From contig JBFOMB010000132.1 of NCBI GenBank assembly GCA_040830545.1, positions 1 to 11,259 of the forward strand: 11,259 nt of DNA. The letters are read 5' to 3'. The notes below the pieces were generated by a model. That model had not been told where the DNA came from and searched no databases. It saw nothing but the letters and a program-made list of their open reading frames with translations. The stretch comes from HXMU1420-2 sp040830545 (lineage in GTDB: Bacteria > Pseudomonadota > Alphaproteobacteria > Rhodobacterales > Rhodobacteraceae). Every line of letters begins with the position of its first letter. Position 1 is the first letter of the stretch. The position numbers were made by a program, and so were the translations under genes. This document shows, one piece after another, positions 6,143 to 11,259 of this stretch.

Positions 6143-7165
6143 TTAGTTCTTTTCTTTGTCCACCATCTTGCCTGCGGAAATCCACGGCATCATGCCTCGA
6201 AGGGTTTCGCCCACGGCTTCGATCTGGTGGGCGTCGTTGTTGCGGCGGATCGCTTTGAAGGAGGGCTGACCCACGGCACATTCCGCCATCCAGTCGCGTA
6301 CAAAACGGCCTTGCTGGATGTCGTCCAGAACGGCTTTCATCCGCGCCTTGGTCTCGTCATAGGGCAGGATGCGCGGGCCGGAGACGTATTCGCCATACTC
6401 AGCCGTGTTGGAGATCGAGTAGTTCATGTTCGCGATGCCGCCTTCGTAGATCAAATCCACGATCAGCTTCACTTCGTGCAGGCATTCGAAATAGGCCATT
6501 TCAGGCGCGTAACCTGCTTCGACCAGGGTTTCAAAGCCCATGCGGATCAGTTCGACCAGACCGCCACACAGCACGGCCTGTTCGCCGAAGAGGTCGGTTT
6601 CGCATTCTTCTTTGAAGTCGGTTTCGATGACACCCGAACGCCCGCCGCCGATGGCCGAGCAATAGGACAGGCCGATTTCCAGCGCGCGGCCGGAGGCGTC
6701 GTTGTTCACGGCGACCAGGCAGGGCACGCCGCCGCCTTTGACATATTCACCGCGCACGGTGTGGCCGGGGCCTTTTGGGGCCATCATGATGACGTCAACG
6801 GTCGACTTCGGCTCGATCAGGCCGAAATGCACGTTCAGGCCGTGGGCGAATGCCATGGCCGCACCGTCGCGCAGGTTGTCGTGCACGTATTTCTTGTAGG
6901 TGTCCGCCTGCAGTTCATCGGGCATGGTGAACATGATCAGGTCGCACCAGGCCGCTGCTTCGGCGATACCCATGACCTGCAGACCTTCCGCTTCGGCCTT
7001 GGCGGCGGAGGCCGAACCTTCGCGCAGGGCAACAACGATGTTCTTTGCGCCGGAATCGCGCAGGTTCAGGGCGTGGGCGTGGCCCTGGGAGCCGTAGCCC
7101 AGGATGGCGACCTTCATGTCCTTGATCAGGTTCACGTCGCAGTCGCGGTCATAGTAAACGCGCAT
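6143..7165 (-). CDS. ilvC: Ketol-acid reductoisomerase (class I, NADP-dependent)
   Basis: This 340-residue enzyme carries out the Mg-dependent isomerisation and NADPH reduction of 2-acetolactate or 2-aceto-2-hydroxybutyrate in valine, leucine and isoleucine synthesis. The Rossmann motif GYGSQGHAHALNLRDSG begins at residue 23. R48, S51 and S53 in the beta2-alphaB loop (ALREGSAS) fit NADPH specificity. H108 (AFAHG) is the catalytic His. The metal ligands are D191 and E195 (TDLFGEQ) and E227 and E231 (YFECLHE). Length and the absence of a duplicated knotted domain make it class I. The frame stays open to 7309, but ATG 7165 gives the canonical N-terminus MRVYYDRD and follows AGAAAGGA at a good distance. 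It is divergent from the Lrp/AsnC pair and has its own terminator, so it is probably a single-gene transcript. Regulation by the neighbouring Lrp proteins is inferred from position. Confidence 0.98.
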   Translation of the reverse strand: MRVYYDRDCDVNLIKDMKVAILGYGSQGHAHALNLRDSGAKNIVVALREGSASAAKAEAEGLQVMGIAEAAAWCDLIMFTMPDELQADTYKKYVHDNLRDGAAMAFAHGLNVHFGLIEPKSTVDVIMMAPKGPGHTVRGEYVKGGGVPCLVAVNNDASGRALEIGLSYCSAIGGGRSGVIETDFKEECETDLFGEQAVLCGGLVELIRMGFETLVEAGYAPEMAYFECLHEVKLIVDLIYEGGIANMNYSISNTAEYGEYVSGPRILPYDETKARMKAVLDDIQQGRFVRDWMAECAVGQPSFKAIRRNNDAHQIEAVGETLRGMMPWISAGKMVDKEKN

Positions 7166-7295
7166 GGTGTTTCCTTTCTGATTTACATTGCGTGCATGTC
7201 TACAGGCGTTGGCGTGGATTGTGATTTCAGGAAATTTGAGTATTTGTAGCCAAGAAGAAGAACTATGCGCGTTTTTGAGTTTGTGTGAGAAAATC
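7166..7295. promoter_or_regulatory. Divergent control region between ilvC and the Lrp/AsnC pair
   Basis: These 130 bp separate two divergent start codons and are more A/T-rich than the flanking genes, as expected for promoters and Lrp-type binding sites. A possible weak plus-strand promoter is TTGTGA, 16 bases, then TATTTG, ending near 7246. For ilvC, TTGGCT (minus strand, just above 7246) is a candidate -35 without a convincing -10. No leader peptide or attenuator is visible before ilvC. The box at 7235-7245 lies in the middle. Confidence 0.55.
7235..7245. repeat. TTTGAGTATTT box, probable dispersed Rhodobacterales intergenic motif
   Basis: TTTGAGTATTT is followed by GTAGCCAAGAAGAAG. Its reverse complement shares the core AAATACTC with the element at 10398-10409. 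I recall similar boxes in many intergenic regions of Rhodobacteraceae; this is memory, not a search. Confidence 0.4.
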
Positions 7296-7751
7296 ATGCT
7301 GGATGACATGGATCGCAGGATTTTGCGCCAATATCAGGCCGGGCCGGATATGACGGCGGCGGAACTGGCAGAGCGCTGCGGGCTGACGCAGGCGACCTGC
7401 TGGCGGCGGCTGGAGGCGATGCGCGCCGCAGGTGTGATCGAAGGGCTGGAGGCCGTGATCGACTGGGTTGCCATGGGGTATACTGTTGAAGTGTCGCTGC
7501 GCATCACGCTGGAGAAATCGCAGGCGCGCGCCTTTGACGATTTTCTGGTGGCCGCGCGGGAAATACCGGAGGTGTTGGAAATCCAGACCTTCCTGGGCCG
7601 GGTCGATGTGCGCCTGTCGGTGATCGCGCGGGATCTGGCGCATTACCAGGCGATCTATCGCGACCGTATCCTGACCCTGCCACATATCGCGGATATCGAG
7701 GCACTGATGCATATGGCGCGGATCAAAACGGACGAGGCGTTGCCGGTATGA
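7296..7751 (+). CDS. Lrp/AsnC family transcriptional regulator (first of a tandem pair)
   Basis: This 151-residue protein has the standard Lrp/AsnC architecture. Residues 1-50 hold the winged helix-turn-helix (LDDMDRRILRQYQ, then TAAELAERCGLTQATCWRRLEAMRAAGVIEG, recognition helix about 30-40). Residues 66-141 form the RAM ligand-binding domain, with the turn LGRVDVRLSVIARD (100-113) in the effector-binding and oligomerisation region. Such proteins form dimers to octamers and respond to amino acids. The start ATG 7296 gives the canonical MLDDMDRR N-terminus; the longer open frame from 7188 adds a sequence unlike the family. The ribosome site (GTGAGA) is weak. It overlaps the second regulator by ATGA and faces ilvC, so control of ilvC and of itself is the natural guess. 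The effector is unknown. Confidence 0.92.
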   Translation: MLDDMDRRILRQYQAGPDMTAAELAERCGLTQATCWRRLEAMRAAGVIEGLEAVIDWVAMGYTVEVSLRITLEKSQARAFDDFLVAAREIPEVLEIQTFLGRVDVRLSVIARDLAHYQAIYRDRILTLPHIADIEALMHMARIKTDEALPV

Positions 7752-8206
7752 TTGCGCTGGATGACACGGACCGCCAGATTTTGCGGGCGTTGGCGCGGGA
7801 TGCCAGTCAAAGCGCGGGGGCGCTGGGGCGGCGCTTGGGGCTGAGTCAGCCCGCCACGTGGCGACGCATTCGCAAGCTGGAACAGGCCGGCGTGATTCGA
7901 GGCAAGCGATTGCGGCTGAATGCCGAGGCGCTGGGATTTGGGGTGACCGTGTTTCTGGGGGTGAAATTGGCGCGTAAGGGGCAGGTGAGCCTTGCCGATT
8001 TCGAACGCGCGGTCAGTGCGATCCCCGAGGTGCAGACCGTGGAACATGTGCTGGGCCTCTATGATTTTCGACTGCGGGTCGTGGCGCGCGACCTGTCGGA
8101 TTTTGAACGTGTGCTGCGGCGCCGGATCATGACCTTGCCCGGGGCAGGGGAGGTGGAGGCGAATGTATTGCTGTCCGAAGAACGGCGGCCGGGGCCGATT
8201 GGGTAA
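7748..8206 (+). CDS. Lrp/AsnC family transcriptional regulator (second of a tandem pair)
   Basis: This 152-residue protein has the same architecture as its upstream neighbour. The helix-turn-helix lies at 1-51 (ALDDTDRQILRALA, SAGALGRRLGLSQPATWRRIRKLEQAGVI), and the RAM domain at about 67-142 (VFLGVKLARKG, AIPEVQTVEHVLGLYDFRLRVVARD, MTLPGAGEVEANV). By eye the two are clearly homologous but diverged, most alike in the DNA-binding helix (WRR), so they are tandem paralogues, not a recent copy. The start ATG overlaps the stop of the first gene (ATGA), implying translational coupling and roughly matched amounts, which would allow hetero-oligomers. The C-terminal tail ERRPGPIG is short and polar. 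The target and effector are unknown; ilvC or the genes downstream are candidates. Confidence 0.92.
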   Translation: MIALDDTDRQILRALARDASQSAGALGRRLGLSQPATWRRIRKLEQAGVIRGKRLRLNAEALGFGVTVFLGVKLARKGQVSLADFERAVSAIPEVQTVEHVLGLYDFRLRVVARDLSDFERVLRRRIMTLPGAGEVEANVLLSEERRPGPIG

Positions 8207-8245
8207 GGGATGCGTGCGGGTTGGACCATCACCGGTGATCATCCG

Positions 8246-8911
8246 ATGTCGGGGGTGATCGACACAGCCTATCGCGTGTTTGCCGGACCACCGCCGGAGT
8301 CCCTGTATATCTGCACCTGTTGCGGTCTGTCAGCGGAACAGCAGGTGAAACTGCGATCCCGGCCAGTGCGAGATTACACCCGGGCCGACCTCGACGCGTG
8401 GTTCTCTTCAGCTGCGGCTGATCCTTATCCGGTTGCCGCGTGGACGCATGTGCTGCCCCGATTGTTGGAGGCGCTGGTGTTCGGGGCGGTGCATCCTCTG
8501 GAGCCAACCCAGTTCCTTTCTCGCGCGCCGGTAGCCAACACGTATTGGAACGCAAGCCAGCAGCAGGTTCTGGATCAGATCCTGCACTGGTATCTAACAG
8601 TGAGCGATTGGCCTGATGGCATCACACTGGACGACGTGGTTGTCCTGTTCGAACGCGGTGGCTGGGATTTGGATGACCTGCTGGCGCAAGTTCTTGCGCT
8701 GCCAGAGGCGCGGTTCCTGTCCGTCCTGACAGATCGCTGGTTGCATCCCGAGGCCATGCGCCGCGCGCCCCGCCACAGCATGACCACGTTCTACCAATCC
8801 AAAGACTTGCGGGCCCGCCTCTTCGACATCATCCAGGCTCATCCGGCTGAAAGCGCCCCATGCGTCCGGGCCATCGCCATTTGCGACGCTCTGGACCAAC
8901 ACGTGAACTGA
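8246..8911 (+). CDS. Uncharacterised 221-residue protein with an N-terminal CxCC motif
   Basis: I do not recognise a characterised family. The protein appears soluble and cytosolic, with no signal peptide or membrane segment. Near the N-terminus is YICTCCGLS (C23, C25, C26), followed by LRSRPVRDYTRADLDAWFSSAA and then WTHVLPRLLEALVFG (66-80). This order (Cys cluster, acidic helix, W-x2-LPRLLE) reminds me of uncharacterised bacterial proteins that begin with a Cys-Pro-x-Cys motif and carry a W/HFLPR segment. The rest is Trp- and Leu-rich helix (YWNASQQQ, HWYLTVSDWP, DRWLHPEAM), with Cys again at 206 and 213. A start at ATG 8210 would add 12 residues, but that ATG has no spaced ribosome site. 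ATG 8246 follows GGTGA by seven bases, so the shorter form is given. It begins 39 bp after the second Lrp gene and may be cotranscribed with it. A metal or redox role is only a guess from the cysteines. Confidence 0.75.
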   Translation: MSGVIDTAYRVFAGPPPESLYICTCCGLSAEQQVKLRSRPVRDYTRADLDAWFSSAAADPYPVAAWTHVLPRLLEALVFGAVHPLEPTQFLSRAPVANTYWNASQQQVLDQILHWYLTVSDWPDGITLDDVVVLFERGGWDLDDLLAQVLALPEARFLSVLTDRWLHPEAMRRAPRHSMTTFYQSKDLRARLFDIIQAHPAESAPCVRAIAICDALDQHVN

Positions 8912-8980
8912 GAGCGGTACAAATCTTCCGACCCCTTCAAAATTCCCCTGCGACAATCGCGATTCACCGCGAATAACGTC

Positions 8981-9009
8981 TTGCAAGATCGCACGGGACG
9001 CTCTAATTG
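8981..9009 (+). promoter_or_regulatory. Probable promoter of the tRNA gene
   Basis: TTGCAA (8981-8986), 17 bases, then TAATTG (9004-9009). The overlapping TCTAAT (9002-9007) is an alternative -10 closer to consensus but with shorter spacing. The position would start transcription a few bases before the mature tRNA at 9022. The rest of the gap 8912-9021 shows nothing else. Confidence 0.5.
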
Positions 9010-9021
9010 GCTCCAGCCAGA

Positions 9022-9098
9022 GGCGTGGTAGCTCAGTTGGTGAGAGCGCCGGATTCATAACCCGGAGGTCGGCAGTTCAAATCTGCCCCACGCTACCA
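9022..9098 (+). tRNA. tRNA-Met (anticodon CAU), elongator type
   Basis: The 77-base cloverleaf folds fully. The acceptor stem is GGCGTGG with CCACGCT (first pair G-U), the D stem GCTC with GAGC, and the anticodon loop TTCATAA with CAU at 9056-9058. The variable loop is AGGTC and the T arm GGCAG-TTCAAAT-CTGCC. The discriminator is A and CCA is encoded. The anticodon stem CCGGA/CCCGG has four pairs and an A-C mismatch at 31-39. It lacks the three consecutive G-C pairs next to the loop and the unpaired 1-72 end typical of initiator tRNA, so elongator Met is favoured. A CAU tRNA read as Ile after lysidine modification is less likely from overall similarity but cannot be excluded by eye. Confidence 0.93.
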
Positions 9099-9255
9099 AG
9101 GCAAATCACCAAATCACCATCGGAAACCTGCGGCGTGTACCGGCAACCCGCATGGAAGAAATCGCGTCAGCGTGAACCGTCGTCGGGCAATTGCGGCCTG
9201 TGCAGGGCTACGAGCACGGGGTAGGGTGCGGGCCTCAACTGAAGGAAGCCCGCTC
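9099..9255 (+). other. Gap between the tRNA and the aminotransferase gene
   Basis: These 157 bp hold two adjacent copies of AAATCACC (9103-9110 and 9111-9118) just past the tRNA. They end with an inverted repeat GCGGGC...GCCCGC (9228-9233 and 9248-9253), whose 14-base loop contains the aminotransferase ribosome site GAAGGA (9241-9246). No clear terminator for the tRNA and no convincing promoter are seen. Confidence 0.45.
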
Positions 9256-10383
9256 ATGCCCGCATTGCTTGAAACCGTTGATCCCGATGGTCTGGAGGAA
9301 TTTTCCGTCGTCTTCACCGACCGGTCGCTGAACCACATGTCCGCCACGTTCCAGAAGGTCATGCGCGACATTTCCGACATGCTGCGCGAGGTTTATGGCG
9401 CGGACGGAGTAGCGGTGATCCCCGGTGGCGGCACATTCGCGATGGAGGCTGTTGCGCGGCAATTCGCAGGCGGGCACCGAGTGCTGGTGGTGCGCAATGG
9501 CTGGTTTTCCTATCGCTGGTCGCAGATCATCGAAGATGGCAACCTGACCGCAGGCGTCACAGTGATGAAGGCCCGGCAAAGTGGCAACAGCAGCCCGTCC
9601 CCCTTTGCCCCGGCTCCGATCGAAGAGGTGGTTGACGCGATTCGCACCCAACGGCCCGAGGTCGTGTTTGCCCCGCACGTGGAAACCTCAGCCGGGGTAA
9701 TCCTGCCTGATGATTACATCAGTGCCATGGCCGAGGCGGCACATGAGGTGGGCGCGCTGATGGTGCTGGATTGTATCGCCAGTGGCACGATCTGGGTGGA
9801 CATGAAGGCGACCGGTGTTGATGTCCTGATCTCGGCCCCGCAAAAAGGGTGGAGCGCGTCACCCTGCGCCGGGCTTGTCATGCTGTCCGAACGCGCGGAA
9901 AAGCGCTTGGGTGAAACCGAAAGCGACAGTTTCGCTGCTGACCTGAAAAAGTGGCGCCAGATCATGATGGCGTATGAAAACGGTGGGCATGCCTATCACG
10001 CCACGATGCCGACAGATGCGCTCAAAGTGTTCCGCGACACAATGATCGAAACCCGCGACTACGGGATGGAAAAACTGCGCGATGCGCAATGGGAACTTGG
10101 CAACGCTGTGCGCGCAATGATGAAGGACAAGGGGCTCACGTCTGTCGCCGCTGACGGGTTTGGTGCACCGGGCGTGGTTGTCACCTACACCACCGATCCC
10201 GACGTGCAGAACGGCAGCAAATTCGCCGCGCAGGGCACGCAAATCGCCGCTGGCGTCCCGCTGCAATGTGACGAACCCGCAGATTTTAGAACCTTCCGGC
10301 TGGGCCTCTTTGGTCTCGATAAACTCTATGACGTCCCCGCAACCCTCGCGCGCCTCAAACGCGTCGTCGATCAGGTGCTCTGA
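9256..10383 (+). CDS. Class V PLP-dependent aminotransferase (alanine/serine-glyoxylate aminotransferase-like)
   Basis: This 375-residue cytosolic enzyme has the class V fold. The cofactor phosphate loop GGGT is at 57-60 (VIPGGGTFAMEAVARQF). A substrate and cofactor segment lies at HVETSAGVIL (141-150), the pyridine-nitrogen Asp is D172 in VLDCIASGT and the Schiff-base Lys is K197 in ISAPQKGWSASP. The C-terminal arginine region FRTFRLGLFG (344-353) fits the substrate carboxylate site. Relatives include alanine-glyoxylate, serine-glyoxylate, aspartate-glyoxylate and aminoethylphosphonate aminotransferases. The N-terminus (EEFSVVFTDRSLNHMS) differs from the usual PGP opening, pointing to a separate branch whose donor I cannot name. 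The frame opens earlier at 9172, but ATG 9256 follows GAAGGA at a good distance and the extra 28 residues are Arg-rich and unlike the family. It stands alone between the tRNA and a repeat-bearing gap. Confidence 0.9.
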   Translation: MPALLETVDPDGLEEFSVVFTDRSLNHMSATFQKVMRDISDMLREVYGADGVAVIPGGGTFAMEAVARQFAGGHRVLVVRNGWFSYRWSQIIEDGNLTAGVTVMKARQSGNSSPSPFAPAPIEEVVDAIRTQRPEVVFAPHVETSAGVILPDDYISAMAEAAHEVGALMVLDCIASGTIWVDMKATGVDVLISAPQKGWSASPCAGLVMLSERAEKRLGETESDSFAADLKKWRQIMMAYENGGHAYHATMPTDALKVFRDTMIETRDYGMEKLRDAQWELGNAVRAMMKDKGLTSVAADGFGAPGVVVTYTTDPDVQNGSKFAAQGTQIAAGVPLQCDEPADFRTFRLGLFGLDKLYDVPATLARLKRVVDQVL

Positions 10384-10397
10384 GCCTCTTCATTGTT

Positions 10398-10439
10398 CTC
10401 AAAATACTCTCAGGGGGTGTGGGGGATGACATCCCCCAC
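10398..10439. repeat. AAATACTC box plus GC hairpin downstream of the aminotransferase
   Basis: CTCAAAATACTC (10398-10409) is followed by a G-rich run and a perfect hairpin, GTGGGGGAT/ATCCCCCAC with loop GAC (10419-10439). The hairpin starts 36 bp past the stop codon. No T-run follows, so it would be a non-classical terminator or mRNA 3' stabiliser. The box-plus-hairpin arrangement matches what I recall as a frequent intergenic element of Rhodobacteraceae. Confidence 0.55.
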
Positions 10440-10481
10440 GGGTTGCACTCAAACGCAACTGAGTAAGATAGACGCCCCGCA

Positions 10482-10502
10482 GCCCCGGACGTGATCCGGG
10501 GC
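10482..10502. repeat. REP-like palindrome
   Basis: GCCCCGGA and TCCGGGGC form a perfect 8-bp stem around CGTGA. The form CCCCGGAC-x-TGATCCGGGG is one I recall as a widespread dispersed palindrome in alphaproteobacterial genomes. It lies between the 3' ends of two convergent genes, the aminotransferase and the UbiH-family gene, a typical REP location. Confidence 0.6.
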
Positions 10503-10547
10503 CTCGACCTCCAAGGATGCCACGCGATGTTGAGCGCCTGGAGAATG

Positions 10548-11259
10548 TCAGGTCACCCCCAACCCCATCCGCATCAACATGTGCCGCACCGGCGGCAGCG
10601 CATAAAGCGCGCCGATGCCCGCTGCCCGCAAATCCTGCGTTGGACGGGTCCCCGCCTGGGACGCTCGGTTCAGCAGGCTGATGCCAGCCACCCGCGCCCG
10701 CATGTCGCCCATCCGGGCCTTGTGATAGGCGTCCAGCATCGCCGCGTCACCCAAACCGTCCGGACGTGCCACGGCCAGATCCCGCAAACAACGCAGGTCG
10801 GCCAGCGACATGTTCAACCCCTGCGCGCCAATCGGTGGCAGGACGTGCGCGGCCTCGGCCAGCAGGGCGATCCGTTGCCCGGTCAAACGCTCCGCCAACT
10901 GGCTGATGATCGGCCATAATATGCGGCGCGAGGCGAGGGTCAGGGGCCCGAACATCTCCGCCGACCGCGTTGTGGCCTCGGCCTCAAACGCCGCTCTGTC
11001 CAGTTGCTGCAACCGCCGCGCCTCGGGCCCGTCTTCCATCCAAACCACGGCGGAACAGGGTTTTCCGTCCAGATCGGGCAGGGGGACCAGCGTAAACGGC
11101 CCGCCGCTGCGGTGGATTTCTGTCGACACGTTGTCATGCGGTGAGGGGTGCGTGACCGCAAAAACCAGGGCCTTTTGACCAAACCGCGTGGTCGTCACCT
11201 CGATCCCGGCCGCCATGCGCATTGGCGAATTGCGCCCGTCCGCAGCCACAACCAGCGCC
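10548..11259 (-). CDS. UbiH/UbiF/COQ6-family FAD-dependent monooxygenase, C-terminal part
   Basis: The gene runs off the window; 236 C-terminal residues are visible and the FAD-binding N-terminus is missing. The family hydroxylates the ubiquinone ring precursor at the inner membrane, using NAD(P)H, FAD and O2. Visible landmarks are the mid-protein ADGRNSPMR motif at the upper edge (DG motif, FAD/NADPH contact) and AGIEVTTTRFGQKALVFAV. They are followed by a GPFTLVPLP core, SAVVW and the second FAD motif region AEAAHVLPPIGAQGLNMS (10806-10859). The usual family sequence there is GDAAH with PxxGQG; here Gly-Asp is replaced by Ala-Glu. I believe this variant occurs in other Rhodobacterales UbiH proteins. 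The GTG at 11249 is internal. Which ring position is hydroxylated cannot be told. It is convergent with the aminotransferase. Confidence 0.88.
   Translation of the reverse strand, partial: ALVVAADGRNSPMRMAAGIEVTTTRFGQKALVFAVTHPSPHDNVSTEIHRSGGPFTLVPLPDLDGKPCSAVVWMEDGPEARRLQQLDRAAFEAEATTRSAEMFGPLTLASRRILWPIISQLAERLTGQRIALLAEAAHVLPPIGAQGLNMSLADLRCLRDLAVARPDGLGDAAMLDAYHKARMGDMRARVAGISLLNRASQAGTRPTQDLRAAGIGALYALPPVRHMLMRMGLGVT

Noticed and set aside
6032..7249. 405-codon open frame antisense to ilvC
   Set aside because: ilvC on the other strand has every catalytic residue. The antisense translation is rich in His, Gly, Val and Phe with no recognisable motif, as expected for a shadow of a GC-rich gene.
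8956..8972. Small inverted repeat TCGCG...CGCGA before the tRNA promoter
   Set aside because: A 5-bp stem of C and G alternation is expected by chance at this GC content and has no T-run.
9103..9118. Two copies of AAATCACC considered as a repeat array or tRNA attachment site
   Set aside because: There are only two short copies, with no second tRNA 3' end and no integrase, so it does not indicate an integrated element.
1..11259. CRISPR arrays, insertion sequences, toxin-antitoxin or defence genes
   Set aside because: None was seen on either strand: no regularly spaced repeats, transposase motifs or terminal inverted repeats.

Overview
The window reads as chromosomal DNA of an alphaproteobacterium, most likely Rhodobacterales (Roseobacter/Rhodobacter relatives). 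The evidence is high GC, the folB-folP-glmM order, an ilvC gene divergent from Lrp/AsnC regulators, FolP with the long N-terminal extension I associate with this group, and intergenic palindromes of a kind common in these genomes. This placement comes from gene content and recalled family patterns, not from a database search. No phage, transposon, integron or CRISPR is visible; it looks like core or conserved accessory chromosome.

Layout. (1) 1-3169, plus strand: a folate and cell-wall operon. It holds the 3' part of folB (dihydroneopterin aldolase, with a second domain that looks like a degenerate amino-acid-kinase fold), folP (dihydropteroate synthase, 4-bp overlap with folB) and glmM (phosphoglucosamine mutase, 14 bp after folP). 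(2) 3182-6043, minus strand: an EamA-type drug/metabolite transporter, a hemerythrin HHE protein and a Rieske non-heme iron oxygenase alpha subunit with no reductase or ferredoxin beside it. A 164-bp gap with two strong palindromes separates the transporter from the hemerythrin gene. (3) 6143-7165, minus strand: ilvC, followed by the one textbook intrinsic terminator in the window. (4) 7296-8206, plus strand: two tandem Lrp/AsnC regulators, overlapping by 4 bp and divergent from ilvC across a 130-bp control region. (5) 8246-8911, plus strand: an unrecognised 221-residue protein with a Cys-x-Cys-Cys motif. (6) 9022-9098: a complete CAU-anticodon tRNA, best read as elongator tRNA-Met, with encoded CCA and a plausible promoter. 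(7) 9256-10383, plus strand: a class V PLP-dependent aminotransferase. (8) 10384-10547: a 164-bp gap with two hairpin elements. (9) 10548 to the window end, minus strand: the C-terminal part of a UbiH-family FAD monooxygenase, running off the edge.

How the genes fit together. folB and folP supply consecutive folate-pathway steps, and glmM is the customary downstream partner making glucosamine-1-phosphate for UDP-GlcNAc. IlvC is the branched-chain amino acid reductoisomerase and the divergent Lrp pair are its obvious candidate regulators. The orphan Rieske oxygenase and the hemerythrin protein are both predicted iron/oxygen proteins on one strand, but their joint role is unknown. The most unusual items are the FolB plus degenerate-kinase fusion, the Rieske/hemerythrin pair, the tandem Lrp regulators, the uncharacterised CxCC protein and the intergenic palindromes. 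I did not find a clear new multi-gene defence or mobile system here.
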